Of a stretch of DNA of 64,000 bases, positions 34,371 through 43,603 are shown one piece after another. This DNA is from Prevotella merdae (GTDB taxonomy: Bacteria > Bacteroidota > Bacteroidia > Bacteroidales > Bacteroidaceae): assembly GCF_900290275.1 (NCBI RefSeq), contig NZ_LT985324.1, positions 310,001 through 374,000 on the forward strand, read 5' to 3'. Both the position numbers and the translations under genes were made by a program. Position 1 is the stretch's first letter, and the number at the start of each line of letters is the position of its first letter. The notes below the pieces were generated by a model. It did not search any database and was not told the DNA's origin. It worked only from the letters and a program-made list of their open reading frames with translations.

Positions 34371-35023
34371 TATACACATTTGCGTTGCAGTCTGTTCCTT
34401 AAAAAGAATACTGCTTTGCGGTTTAATGCTGTCGACTTTGGTATTCTAAATCCATATCTGCATTTATATGGCATTATGCGATAAACTGTGTAGGCTATGG
34501 CTGTACCAATCAATGCTCCAGTCATGAGGTCACCAAGATAATGCACGCCGAGGTATATTCGAGAGTAGCACACCATAAGTGCAAACAGGAACAGGAAAGC
34601 TGAAATCTTGCGTCTTCCAACTATTAGTGACACGTACGTTACAGCGCCAAACGAGTTGGCTGCATGACTGGATGCAAATACGTATCTACCTCCACGATAG
34701 CCGTTGACATAATGCAACAGATTCTCCACACCCGGCGTGTGCGACGGGCGAAGACGGGCAAAGTAAGGCTTCATAATGGTTGATGTAACCTGGTCGCATA
34801 GCGTTATGATAAGTACAAGGGCAAGCACCACAAGCGTTGCTTCCTTCCATTTCTTTGGTTTGTGATAAAGAAAAAATAGGAATGCCAATGCAAGCGGAAC
34901 CCATGTCAAGCGCGATGAGAAACTATCCCATAGGGTGTCGTTGAACAAACCACCATTGAAGTTGAAGAATACTGTAAGAGTCTTGTCTATTGAAATAAGG
35001 TAGTCAAGTATTTGTTCAGTCAT
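34370..35023 (-). CDS. PAP2-family membrane phosphatase
   Basis: A 217-residue inner-membrane protein with about five hydrophobic segments. The three PAP2 motifs are present: KPYFARLRPSH (KxxxxxxRP), SSHAANSF (PSGH-type with the catalytic His) and SRIYLGVHYLGD (SRxxxxxHxxxD). The family removes phosphate from lipids: undecaprenyl diphosphate, phosphatidylglycerol phosphate or lipid A are the candidates, facing the periplasm. The ATG at 35023 is chosen because the -7 box at 35047-35054 lies downstream of the longer frame's start. Confidence 0.9.
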   Translation of the reverse strand: MTEQILDYLISIDKTLTVFFNFNGGLFNDTLWDSFSSRLTWVPLALAFLFFLYHKPKKWKEATLVVLALVLIITLCDQVTSTIMKPYFARLRPSHTPGVENLLHYVNGYRGGRYVFASSHAANSFGAVTYVSLIVGRRKISAFLFLFALMVCYSRIYLGVHYLGDLMTGALIGTAIAYTVYRIMPYKCRYGFRIPKSTALNRKAVFFLRNRLQRKCV

Positions 35024-35046
35024 ATATATACTATTTATTTCGGCTG

Positions 35047-35054
35047 CAAAATTA
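35047..35054 (-). promoter_or_regulatory. -7 box for the PAP2 gene
   Basis: TAATTTTG on the minus strand, 24 nt before the ATG at 35023; this decides the start. Confidence 0.5.
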
Positions 35055-35162
35055 TAACAAATTTCTGATATACGTATACCTTTATAGACCATTTTTGTGG
35101 AAATTTATGCTATTTGTATAAAATGTACATATATTGTGGGCTTGAATGTCATATTTTTAGCT

Positions 35163-35170
35163 TACCTTTG
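35163..35170 (+). promoter_or_regulatory. -7 box for the class A PBP gene
   Basis: TACCTTTG with a TTG about 18 nt upstream. A transcript starting near 35177 excludes the earliest in-frame ATG at 35097. Confidence 0.55.
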
Positions 35171-35231
35171 CATACTGCATACCTATATGTGCACTAATCA
35201 GAAGTCATTAAAAATCGAAAATACGAAGAAC

Positions 35232-37541
35232 ATGAGAAAAGCGTTCGTACACTTTCTTTGGGGAACTCTTGTCCTTGCATTTATTGTCAGTGTCCTTGCA
35301 TTCACGGCTATATGGAATGGATGGATAGGCTATATGCCGCCTATTGAGGACTTGCAGAATCCTATAAACCGTTTTGCCACACAGATATATAGTGCTGACG
35401 GCAAGGTGATAGGTACATGGAACTTCAATCGCGAGAACCGTGTTTGCATTCCTTACAGCAATCTGTCGCCTCATCTTGTTGATGCTCTTGTAGCTACAGA
35501 GGATGCTCGATTCTACGATCATTCGGGTGTCGACTTTATTGCTCTTGGACGTGCTATCGTTAAACGTGGACTATTAGGACAGACATCTGCTGGTGGTGGC
35601 TCTACCATAACACAGCAGCTTGCCAAACAGCTCTATTCTGAGACTGCCAAGAGTACGTTGCAGCGTGTGTTGCAAAAGCCTATAGAGTGGGTTATTGCCG
35701 TAAAGCTCGAACGCAACTATACCAAGGAGGAGATTATTGCACTATACCTCAACTACTTTGACTTCCTTCATAATGCGGTTGGTATAAAGACCGCATCAAA
35801 CACCTATTTTAATAAGGAGCCTAAGGATCTTACTGTTGAGGAGGCTGCTACGCTTATCGGACTATGTAAGAATCCGTCGCTGTTCAACCCTGTACGCTAT
35901 CCTGAACGCTGTCGCGAGCGTCGCAATGTGGTGCTCGACCAGATGAGAAAGGCTGGATATCTTACTGATTCGCAGTACGACGAGTATGCTGCAAAGGACC
36001 TTAAACTCGACTTCCACCGTACCGACCATAAGGATGGTACGGCTCCTTATCTGCGTGAGTTCCTTCGCATATATATGACAGCCGAACGTCCTGACATATC
36101 TAAGTATCCTTCATGGAACAAGCGTCAGTATGTGCTCGACTCTATTGCTTGGGTTACCGATCCACTTTATGGCTGGTGCAACAAGAATTTCAAGAAGGAC
36201 GGTACTCCGTACAATCTTAATGCAGATGGACTGAAGGTGTACACCACAATAGATTCGCGTATGCAGCGTTATGCCGAGGAGGCTGTTTATGGTCATGTAG
36301 CTCGCTTCTTGCAGCCTGAGTTTACAAAGGAGAATCGTCGCAAGTCTAACGCTCCATTTACTTCGCAACTTACTAAGAAGCAGGTAAATCAGATTATGGA
36401 GCGTGCCGTGCTTCAGAGCGAACGCTATCGTGTGATGAAGGCTAACGGCGCAAGCGACGAGGAGATACATCGTGCATTCCATACGCCAACCGATATGTCG
36501 GTATTTACCTATCATGGCGACCTCGACACTACAATGACACCGATTGACAGTATACGCTATGTAAAGTCGTTCTTGCGTGCCGGATTTATGAGTATGGATC
36601 CCAAGACGGGTGCTGTAAAGGCATATGTTGGTGGTCTCGACTATAGACACTTTATGTACGATATGGTTACGGGTGGACGACGTCAGGTGGGCTCTACTAT
36701 CAAGCCTTTCCTCTACTCGCTTGCTATGGAAAACGGCTTCTCGCCATGCGATCTTGCGCCTAATGTGCAGCGTACATATATGGTAGCTGGCCAACCATGG
36801 ACACCGCGTAACGCAAGTCATAAGCGTGCCGGAGAGATGGTAACGCTTAAGTGGGGTCTTGCTCAGTCAAGCAACTGGGTATCGGCTTATCTTATGAGCA
36901 AGCTTAGTCCGCAACAGTTTGTGCAGCTTCTACACGATTATGGTATCAACAATCCCGACATACATGCTTCTATGTCGTTGTGTCTTGGTCCGTGCGAGGT
37001 ATCTGTGGCCGAGATGGTAAGTGCTTATACAACCTTTGCCAATGGCGGTATTCGTGTGGCTCCATTGTTTGTCAGTCGTATTGAGGACAACGATGGCAAC
37101 GTAGTTGCTACATTCCAGCCACGTATGAACGAGGTTATTAGTGCCGAGAGTGCCAATAAGATGCTTGTAGAGTTGATGGGTGTTGTAGACGGCGGTACTG
37201 CCGGACGCCTGCGTTATAAGTACAACTTCACTGGCGATATTGGTGGAAAGACTGGTACAACCAACCGCAATAGCGATGCTTGGTTTATGGGATTCACACC
37301 TGAGCTTGTAAGCGGATGCTGGGTAGGAGGTGAGGATCGTGACATACACTTCGACTCTATGCGTATGGGTCAGGGTGCCACTATGGCTCTGCCTATATGG
37401 GCATATTTCATGAAGAAGGTATATCGTGACAGCAGTCTGCCTTACGACCCTAACTCTAAGTTTAATCTGCCTGAGGGTTTCGACCCTTGTGCCAAGGATG
37501 CCGATGATATGGAATATGGCATAGACGAGGTTTACGAATAA
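35232..37541 (+). CDS. Class A penicillin-binding protein (PBP1A-like)
   Basis: A 769-residue bifunctional peptidoglycan synthase. One N-terminal membrane segment (about 5-28). The glycosyltransferase domain (GT51, about 50-230) has EDARFYDHSGVDF with the catalytic Glu, GGSTITQQLAKQL and KPIEWVIAVKLERNYTKEEI. The transpeptidase domain (about 400-720) has the SxxK serine in GSTIKPFLY, the SxN motif in SSNWVS and the KTGTT motif near 690. Start choice: the ATG at 35232 gives a 60-nt leader from the promoter; 35187 (MCTNQ) is possible. It acts outside the inner membrane in wall growth. Confidence 0.95.
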   Translation: MRKAFVHFLWGTLVLAFIVSVLAFTAIWNGWIGYMPPIEDLQNPINRFATQIYSADGKVIGTWNFNRENRVCIPYSNLSPHLVDALVATEDARFYDHSGVDFIALGRAIVKRGLLGQTSAGGGSTITQQLAKQLYSETAKSTLQRVLQKPIEWVIAVKLERNYTKEEIIALYLNYFDFLHNAVGIKTASNTYFNKEPKDLTVEEAATLIGLCKNPSLFNPVRYPERCRERRNVVLDQMRKAGYLTDSQYDEYAAKDLKLDFHRTDHKDGTAPYLREFLRIYMTAERPDISKYPSWNKRQYVLDSIAWVTDPLYGWCNKNFKKDGTPYNLNADGLKVYTTIDSRMQRYAEEAVYGHVARFLQPEFTKENRRKSNAPFTSQLTKKQVNQIMERAVLQSERYRVMKANGASDEEIHRAFHTPTDMSVFTYHGDLDTTMTPIDSIRYVKSFLRAGFMSMDPKTGAVKAYVGGLDYRHFMYDMVTGGRRQVGSTIKPFLYSLAMENGFSPCDLAPNVQRTYMVAGQPWTPRNASHKRAGEMVTLKWGLAQSSNWVSAYLMSKLSPQQFVQLLHDYGINNPDIHASMSLCLGPCEVSVAEMVSAYTTFANGGIRVAPLFVSRIEDNDGNVVATFQPRMNEVISAESANKMLVELMGVVDGGTAGRLRYKYNFTGDIGGKTGTTNRNSDAWFMGFTPELVSGCWVGGEDRDIHFDSMRMGQGATMALPIWAYFMKKVYRDSSLPYDPNSKFNLPEGFDPCAKDADDMEYGIDEVYE

Positions 37542-37569
37542 TAGGGTAGAGGGATTTTATCGCTTGTAT

Positions 37570-37636
37570 GAGGGTGTGTCAAAATAGGAGTTAACTTCTT
37601 CTTAACTTCCTTTAACTCCTATTTTGACACACCCTC
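37570..37636. repeat. 25-bp inverted-repeat element, short copy
   Basis: Perfect 25-bp arms (37570-37594 and 37612-37636, beginning gagggtgtgtcaaaatagga) around a 17-nt centre. The same arms frame a 204-bp element at 44452-44655. Here it lies between the convergent PBP and xylA genes and could act as a terminator. It looks like a miniature transposable element. Confidence 0.85.
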
Positions 37637-37646
37637 TTCGTATTTA

Positions 37647-38963
37647 TTACTTAGCGTATAGCGCTACGATAGTCTCGTATTTCTCTTGCTTGCCACTTGT
37701 CTGCTTAGGCTCGCCGTTCTTCTTGGCATAGTCTACAAGCTGCTCGAGTGTAAGTTCGCCATTCTCAAACTTCTTGCCTTCGCCTTCGTCAAAGCTTGCA
37801 TAGCGAGCCTTGAACATTTCTGGCAATTCGCTTTCGGTAAGTATTGCAGCCGCGTTCTCCAATGCACGTGCCATGGCATCCATACCCGATATGTGTGCAA
37901 TGAAGATATCTTCAGCATCGGTGCTGTTACGGCGCAGCTTTGCATCGAAATTAGAACCGCCATTACCCAATCCACCGTTGCGTATTATCTGCATCATAGC
38001 CTGTGTAAGCTCAAAATTGTCGATAGGGAACTGGTCGGTATCCCAACCATTCTGAGCATCACCTCGGTTGGCGTCAATTGAGCCAAGCATGCCATTATCT
38101 ACAGCTACGGCAAGCTCGTGCTCAAATGTATGACCGGCAAGAGTTGCGTGGTTTACCTCGATATTTACTTTGAAGTCCTTGTCAAGACCGTGTGCGCGAA
38201 GGAATCCAACTACGGTCTCAACGTCAACATCGTACTGATGCTTTGTTGGTTCCATAGGCTTAGGCTCAATAAGGAATGTACCATTGAATCCCTTAGAACG
38301 AGCATAGTCGCGGGCAAGTGTAAGCATCTGTGCCAGGTGTTCCTTTTCTCGCTTCTGGTCGGTATTAAGCAGAGACATGTAGCCCTCGCGTCCACCCCAG
38401 AACACGTAGTTGCTGCCGCCAAGCTTTATTGTTGCGTCTATTGCGTTCTTAATCTGTACAGCAGCACGAGCCACAACATCAAAGTCGGGGTTGGTAGCTG
38501 CACCGTTCATATAGCGCTTATGGCTGAACACATTGGCTGTGCCCCAAAGAAGCTTGATGTTAGTGCCGCTCATCTTTTCCAAAGCATAGTCGGTTATGGC
38601 TTTCATATTAGCCTCGTACTCGTCTATATCATCTGCAGGCTCGATAAGGTCTACATCATGGAAGCAGAAATACTCAATACCGAGCTTCTGCATTATCTCG
38701 AATCCGGCATCCATCTTGTCCTTCGCACGCTGCACGGCATTGTCTGCCTTGTCCCATTCATACGAGCGTGTGCTGCCACCAAACTGGTCGCCAGATGCAT
38801 CGCCAAGTGTATGCCACCAAGCCATTGCGTACTTCAACCAATCCTTCATCTTCTTTCCCATTACCACCTTTTCGGGCTGGTAGTAGTGGAATGCCATTAC
38901 GTTCTTGCTTTCTGGTCCTTCGAAAGGAATCTTTCCAATTTGTGGAAAATACTCTTTTGCCAT
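37647..38963 (-). CDS. xylA: Xylose isomerase
   Basis: A 438-residue cytosolic TIM-barrel enzyme converting D-xylose to D-xylulose. Family blocks: YFCFHDVDL with the catalytic His near 101, [33 protein letters not shown] with metal-binding Glu near 230, [14 protein letters not shown] and GSIDANRGD with metal ligands, and WDTDQFP. Length fits the class II form typical of Bacteroidota. It lies 60 nt after xylB and is probably its operon partner. No xylose transporter or regulator is adjacent. Confidence 0.96.
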   Translation of the reverse strand: MAKEYFPQIGKIPFEGPESKNVMAFHYYQPEKVVMGKKMKDWLKYAMAWWHTLGDASGDQFGGSTRSYEWDKADNAVQRAKDKMDAGFEIMQKLGIEYFCFHDVDLIEPADDIDEYEANMKAITDYALEKMSGTNIKLLWGTANVFSHKRYMNGAATNPDFDVVARAAVQIKNAIDATIKLGGSNYVFWGGREGYMSLLNTDQKREKEHLAQMLTLARDYARSKGFNGTFLIEPKPMEPTKHQYDVDVETVVGFLRAHGLDKDFKVNIEVNHATLAGHTFEHELAVAVDNGMLGSIDANRGDAQNGWDTDQFPIDNFELTQAMMQIIRNGGLGNGGSNFDAKLRRNSTDAEDIFIAHISGMDAMARALENAAAILTESELPEMFKARYASFDEGEGKKFENGELTLEQLVDYAKKNGEPKQTSGKQEKYETIVALYAK

Positions 38964-39023
38964 AGTTGTTTTAGCTTTTTAGGTTATTACTGATCTTTAA
39001 TAGTTTATTTCGTTACCATTGTT

Positions 39024-40514
39024 TTATAATTGCTTTCCGAGTATAGTCTTCCATCGTATGTAAGCCTCTTGATATTGTTGTGCCATATTTGGCTCAGGCT
39101 CAATGGTTACGAGTTTCTTAAGCGAAGCGAATGCTTCATTATTGTCCTTGTATATACCGCATCCCATACCGGCACCCTTTGCAGCTCCTACACTGCCGTC
39201 GGTTTCGTACAAGTCGATGGTAGCCCCGCTTGTATTTGCAAGTGTTTGTCTGAATAGCTGACTTAGGAACATATTGGCTTTGCCCGCATGTATGTTATGT
39301 ATAACCATGCCCATGTCTTGCATCACTTCCATGCCGTAGCAGAAAGAGAACACGATGCCTTCTTGTGCCGCACGTATTATGTGTGCGCGGTTGTGCTTGT
39401 TGAAGTTTATACCATGTATGCTGCATCCAGTCTCACGGTTTTCCAGCACACGCTCTGCTCCATTGCCAAATGGGATTATGCTTACACCGTCACTACCTAT
39501 AGGGGCCTTTGCTGCAAGTTCGTTCATCTCGGCATACGACAGTTCGGGCGCAATGTTGCGGTGTATCCATGAGTTTAAGCATCCTGTTCCGTTGATGCAC
39601 AATAGCACACCAAGACGTGTTTGTATGTCAGTATAGTTGACGTGGGCAAATGTGCCTACACGACTCTTTTTATCGTATCCAACCTCGCCCAATACTCCAT
39701 ACACCACACCTGATGTGCCAGCTGTCGAGGCAATTTCGCCTGGGTTAAACACATTAAGAGATAGCGCATTGTTAGGCTGGTCGCCTGCACGATAGGATAT
39801 AGGAGTGCCTTCGGCAAGGCCTGTCTCTGCGGCTGCCTCTGCCGATACATTGCTTTGTATGCCAAATGTAGGTACTATGTCGGCTATCATATCCTTGTTT
39901 ATGCCAAATGTGTTGAGCAATGGCTCAGACACTTTCCGCTCCTTAAAATCCCAGAATATGCCTTCCGACAATCCGCTTATAGTGGTATTAGCCTTTCCGC
40001 TAAGTTTCATTGCCAGATAGTCGCCTGGCAGCATTATCTTGTATATCTGTTCAAACAGTTGTGGCTCTTTCTCGCGAACCCAAGCCAATTTAGCTGCGGT
40101 AAAGTTGCCAGGCGAGTTGAGCAAGTGACTAAGACAATAGTCGGCACCAAGCTTATTGAATGCCCTCTCGCCGTATGGCACGGCACGAGAGTCACACCAG
40201 ATAATGCTGTCGCGCAATGGTTTAAGGTCTTTGTCCACACATACCAGGCCGTGCATCTGATATGAAATGCCTATACCTTGTATGTCCTCTCCCTTGCATC
40301 CGGTTTCTGCCATTATCTTTTTAAGTGCAAGTTTGGCGTTATGCCACCACATTTCAGGGTCTTGTTCGGCCCAACCAGAGTTTATTGCTTTAATAGGAGC
40401 TTCGGTTTCGGGATAGAAGGCAGATGCGGCACATTGTCCGTTGTCGATGTCTACGAGCGAAGCCTTGACGCTACTGCTGCCAACATCAAAGCCTAATAGA
40501 TATTGTCGATGCAT
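39024..40514 (-). CDS. xylB: Xylulokinase
   Basis: A 496-residue FGGY-family carbohydrate kinase phosphorylating D-xylulose to xylulose 5-phosphate. The N-terminal ATP-site strand GFDVGSSSVKASLVD is at 8-22. GIGISYQMHGLVCVD matches the xylulokinase substrate site, and AGDQPNNALSLNVFNPGEIASTAGTSG and the C-terminal GGAKAN-like block (AGKANMFLSQLFRQTLAN) follow. Next to xylA, which fixes its role over other FGGY kinases. -7 box TACTTTTG at 40550-40557. Confidence 0.94.
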   Translation of the reverse strand: MHRQYLLGFDVGSSSVKASLVDIDNGQCAASAFYPETEAPIKAINSGWAEQDPEMWWHNAKLALKKIMAETGCKGEDIQGIGISYQMHGLVCVDKDLKPLRDSIIWCDSRAVPYGERAFNKLGADYCLSHLLNSPGNFTAAKLAWVREKEPQLFEQIYKIMLPGDYLAMKLSGKANTTISGLSEGIFWDFKERKVSEPLLNTFGINKDMIADIVPTFGIQSNVSAEAAAETGLAEGTPISYRAGDQPNNALSLNVFNPGEIASTAGTSGVVYGVLGEVGYDKKSRVGTFAHVNYTDIQTRLGVLLCINGTGCLNSWIHRNIAPELSYAEMNELAAKAPIGSDGVSIIPFGNGAERVLENRETGCSIHGINFNKHNRAHIIRAAQEGIVFSFCYGMEVMQDMGMVIHNIHAGKANMFLSQLFRQTLANTSGATIDLYETDGSVGAAKGAGMGCGIYKDNNEAFASLKKLVTIEPEPNMAQQYQEAYIRWKTILGKQL

Positions 40515-40549
40515 TTAGATAGGTTTTTATATTGTTTTATAAGATAAGG

Positions 40550-40557
40550 CAAAAGTA
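40550..40557 (-). promoter_or_regulatory. -7 box for xylB-xylA
   Basis: TACTTTTG on the minus strand, 36 nt before the xylB ATG. No obvious operator palindrome overlaps it. Confidence 0.45.
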
Positions 40558-40636
40558 AGAAAAAAATTATTTTCTATGAAATAATATGTATCTAAAAAAT
40601 GTTGCACAAACTACATATTTTATAGGCTGCTTGAGT

Positions 40637-40658
40637 GGTACGGTTCGGAGACCGTACC
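40637..40658. repeat. GGTACGG palindrome, copy 5
   Basis: GGTACGGTTCGGAGACCGTA plus CC. With its flank gctgcttgagt it is identical over more than 30 bp to copy 2 (minus strand at 15682). It lies in the gap between the C1 peptidase terminator and xylB. Confidence 0.8.
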
Positions 40659-40668
40659 TCCTATAGTA

Positions 40669-40716
40669 TAAAAAAAAACGTCCCCTCGTCTGGGATGACC
40701 AAACGAGGGGACGTTA
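40669..40716 (-). terminator. Terminator of the M24-C1 peptidase transcript
   Basis: AACGTCCCCTCG pairs perfectly with CGAGGGGACGTT around a 15-nt loop; on the minus strand a T-run of eight follows. It lies 16 nt after the C1 peptidase stop. Confidence 0.88.
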
Positions 40717-40731
40717 TAGTTTGTATTTCTT

Positions 40732-41958
40732 TTAGTCGGCAATTGACTGCTTCTTCTTTGCGTCCTCAATCTTCTTAAGGATGTCCTTAGGAATGGCGTT
40801 CTTGTTAACCATATAGTCCATAGTGTTGGCAATGATGAAGTTCTTTGTCATGTACCATGTACCCTTGTAGTCGCCAGTCTCGCCCCAAGAGTTCTTAACC
40901 ATATAGTATTCCTTACCGTTCTGGTCTTTAGCGATACCGTAGATAAGCATACCGTGGTCGTCTGTTAGCTCCCAATTGTCGAAGCGCTGCTGACGCTGCT
41001 CTGCTGTAGGCTCAAGCTCAGGAACAGTGCATCCAAGAGAGTCAACAAGGTTGGTGCGCTTTGCAGGCGACATCTTAAGCCAGCGAGCCATGTCCGAACC
41101 AGAAAGGCTCTCCATCTTCTTAGTGTCATAGAAGTAAGCAAGACCCTTGCGTGTGAATCCTGGCTCGCTAACATCGCCACCCCATGCTACAGTATAACCG
41201 TTCATGATAGCGTTCTCGATAATGCGTGCCATATCCTCCATAGGAAGGTTCCATGACAATGGGTTGCGCCAGTTGTCCTGCACCTCAACAGCATACTGTG
41301 TGTAGTATGGCTTGTGGCTATAGCTTGTAACTGAGACATAGTTGTCCCAGTTTAAGCCAAGGCTTGCTGCAAACGACTTTGGTGTGTATTTCTTGCCCTG
41401 GTATGTGAACGACTCTGGGCACTTGCCAAGATATGCATCGAGGATACCCTGAAGTCCAACCTTCCACTGGCTTGAAATCTTATTGGCCTTGCTGCGTGCA
41501 ATACCAGCTACGTAAGGTTCAAGCTGACCGAAGAATTCGTTGAAGTTGTTCAAAGAATCGCCATAGAGAGAGCCTGGGAACGGCATAGCGTCCTCTGGGC
41601 AAATACCATAGTTCTTAAGAACATAGTAAACATCGTAAGCCGAGCCACCCTGAGCAAACTGGCAATCACCATGCAAACGAACCACCTGAACAGCACGGTC
41701 CATATAGTCCTTATTGGCAACAAACGACTCGCAAAGGTCGTATGTCTTGCCAGTAGCCTTCAAAATCTCAGCCTCAAAGAATGAGAGTGTTGAGTAAGCC
41801 CAGCATGTACCGCTACGGTTCTGGTCCTTAACGCTTGTGATAGGGTTTGCCTTGATGGTAGTGAAGACGGGCTTGTTCTTGTTCTCGTCTTTCTTCTCCT
41901 CAGCGTTTGCGTTCAATGCGAATACAGCAAGAAGCGCAAGTGTGAAAAATTTCTTCAT
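40732..41958 (-). CDS. Exported C1-family cysteine peptidase (bleomycin hydrolase/PepC-like)
   Basis: A 408-residue papain-fold peptidase with a signal peptide (about 1-19, cut after NANAE). Active-site parts are the oxyanion Gln and catalytic Cys in VKDQNRSGTCWAYSTLSF (near 44-55), His in TDDHGMLIYGIA near 343 and Asn in KNSWGETGDY near 365. The layout fits the aminopeptidase C / bleomycin-hydrolase branch, but the signal peptide makes it periplasmic or secreted, as in several Bacteroidales members. It is 22 nt downstream of the M24 peptidase, so the two may act together in peptide breakdown. Confidence 0.92.
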   Translation of the reverse strand: MKKFFTLALLAVFALNANAEEKKDENKNKPVFTTIKANPITSVKDQNRSGTCWAYSTLSFFEAEILKATGKTYDLCESFVANKDYMDRAVQVVRLHGDCQFAQGGSAYDVYYVLKNYGICPEDAMPFPGSLYGDSLNNFNEFFGQLEPYVAGIARSKANKISSQWKVGLQGILDAYLGKCPESFTYQGKKYTPKSFAASLGLNWDNYVSVTSYSHKPYYTQYAVEVQDNWRNPLSWNLPMEDMARIIENAIMNGYTVAWGGDVSEPGFTRKGLAYFYDTKKMESLSGSDMARWLKMSPAKRTNLVDSLGCTVPELEPTAEQRQQRFDNWELTDDHGMLIYGIAKDQNGKEYYMVKNSWGETGDYKGTWYMTKNFIIANTMDYMVNKNAIPKDILKKIEDAKKKQSIAD

Positions 41959-41980
41959 TGTTTTTTTATTGTTGTTTGAA

Positions 41981-43381
41981 TTAATTGTTCTTCATAAACT
42001 CCTCGATGTCCTTAGGATGATAAGGAATGCGGTCTTTGCCGATGAATCGGCATCCGTCCTTTGTTATAAGCACATCGTCCTCGATACGTATGCCGCCAAA
42101 ATCCTTGTAGGTCTCAAGCATGTCGAAGTTGAGGAATTCTGCACAATGACCTGATGCTTTCCAGTTGTCTATCAAGGCAGGAATAAAGTAGATGCCTGGC
42201 TCGTCGGTTACAACAAAACCCTCTTCAAGTCGACGTCCCATACGTAGGCAATTAGTTCCAAACTGGTCAAGACGTGGACGTGTCTCGGCATCAAAACCAA
42301 CATTAATTTGATCTAACGACTCCATATCATGAACATCCATACCCATCATATGACCCAAACCGTGAGGCAAGAACATGGCATGTGCACCAGCTGCTACAGC
42401 CTCGTCTACATCGCCCTTCATCAGTCCCAGTTCCTTAAGACGTTCTGTCATAAGGCGGCACACGGCAAAGTGTACGTCCATATATTTAACACCAGGCTTG
42501 GCTACATCGAGCACGTAGTCGTGGCAAGCCTCAACAATGCTGTATATGTCGAGCTGACGCTGTGTAAACTTGCCGTTGACAGGATAAGTACGTGTGTTGT
42601 CCGAGCAATAGTTGTTTATAGTCTCGGCTCCGCAGTCGCACAAAACCAGTCGACCGCTCTCAAGCTCTGCCATTGATGGACATCCGTGCATAATCTCGCC
42701 ATGCTGGCTGAAAATGTTAGGGAAGCTAACCATTGCACCATACGAGCTGGCAATACCGTCGAGCTGTCCGCTGATATACTTCTCGGTAACGCCCGGTTTG
42801 GTAAGACGCATAGCTGTAGTGTGCATCTTGTAACCAATAACGGCAGCACGCTCAAGCTCCTCTATCTCCTGCTGCTCCTTGGTAGAACGCATCTTTACAA
42901 CAGCATTGATGAGATCCATGCTTGCAGCTTCCTTCTGCTGTACCGGATGAATGCCAAGCAAGTCGAATATCTGAATCTTGATATCGTGGCGATAAGGCGG
43001 CAAGAAGTGGATGCGACGCTTCAGACGCATGGCATCGTTGCATATTGTCTTAAGGCTCTTCATAGGTGCCGAGTTCTTTACACCCACGCTTTCTGCCATA
43101 TCGTGCACGCTGTCTACGCTGCCAAACCATACAATATCCTCTATGTCGATGTCGTTGCCCACAAGTGTCTCAATGTCGTTGTCGATGTCGATAACGCCAA
43201 CAAGACCGTCGCGGTTCAAACCGAAGTAATATAGAAAGGAAGAGTCCTGACGGAATGGTGAATAGCCATTTGCAGGACAGTTGCAAGGTGATTCGTTGTT
43301 TCCGAACAATATAATAATTCCGCTCTTTACAAGCTCCTTGAGTTTGGCGCGGCGGTTTACGTAGGTAGCTTTATCAAACAT
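41981..43381 (-). CDS. Xaa-Pro aminopeptidase (M24B)
   Basis: A 466-residue cytosolic metallopeptidase that removes an N-terminal residue before Pro. The N-terminal creatinase-like domain (about 1-160) has FGNNESPCNCPANGYSPFRQ. The pita-bread domain has metal ligands in LVLCDCGAETINNYCSDNTRTY (two Asp), PHGLGHMMGMDVHD (His), VTDEPGIYFIP (Glu) and the last Glu in GGIRIEDDVLIT. The aminopeptidase P N-terminal domain favours PepP over methionine aminopeptidase. Promoter: -7 box at 43407 and TTG at 43434. Confidence 0.93.
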   Translation of the reverse strand: MFDKATYVNRRAKLKELVKSGIIILFGNNESPCNCPANGYSPFRQDSSFLYYFGLNRDGLVGVIDIDNDIETLVGNDIDIEDIVWFGSVDSVHDMAESVGVKNSAPMKSLKTICNDAMRLKRRIHFLPPYRHDIKIQIFDLLGIHPVQQKEAASMDLINAVVKMRSTKEQQEIEELERAAVIGYKMHTTAMRLTKPGVTEKYISGQLDGIASSYGAMVSFPNIFSQHGEIMHGCPSMAELESGRLVLCDCGAETINNYCSDNTRTYPVNGKFTQRQLDIYSIVEACHDYVLDVAKPGVKYMDVHFAVCRLMTERLKELGLMKGDVDEAVAAGAHAMFLPHGLGHMMGMDVHDMESLDQINVGFDAETRPRLDQFGTNCLRMGRRLEEGFVVTDEPGIYFIPALIDNWKASGHCAEFLNFDMLETYKDFGGIRIEDDVLITKDGCRFIGKDRIPYHPKDIEEFMKNN

Positions 43382-43406
43382 ATTAATAATGTATTAAGTT
43401 TAAGTG

Positions 43407-43436
43407 CAAAGTTAATGAATTTTAAACACACACCAA
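43407..43436 (-). promoter_or_regulatory. Promoter of the M24-C1 peptidase operon
   Basis: On the minus strand TTG (43436-43434), a 19-nt spacer and TAACTTTG (43414-43407), 26 nt before the ATG. A full match to the Bacteroidota promoter pattern. Confidence 0.6.
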
Positions 43437-43550
43437 AGACTTAACTTCTTATTTATGTTTTATTATGATTAGAACAAAGGCTGATGCGCAAAGTGTCATA
43501 AGGTTTTGAAATATTTTTGTGTTTGAGTCGGTTGTTTGATGTATTTTGCT

Positions 43551-43558
43551 TACTTTTG
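43551..43558 (+). promoter_or_regulatory. -7 box for the patatin gene
   Basis: TACTTTTG, 46 nt before the ATG at 43604. Confidence 0.5.
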
Positions 43559-43603
43559 CAATGAGGAAACTATTATTGTAGATAACGGAAAAACATAAGT
43601 GAG

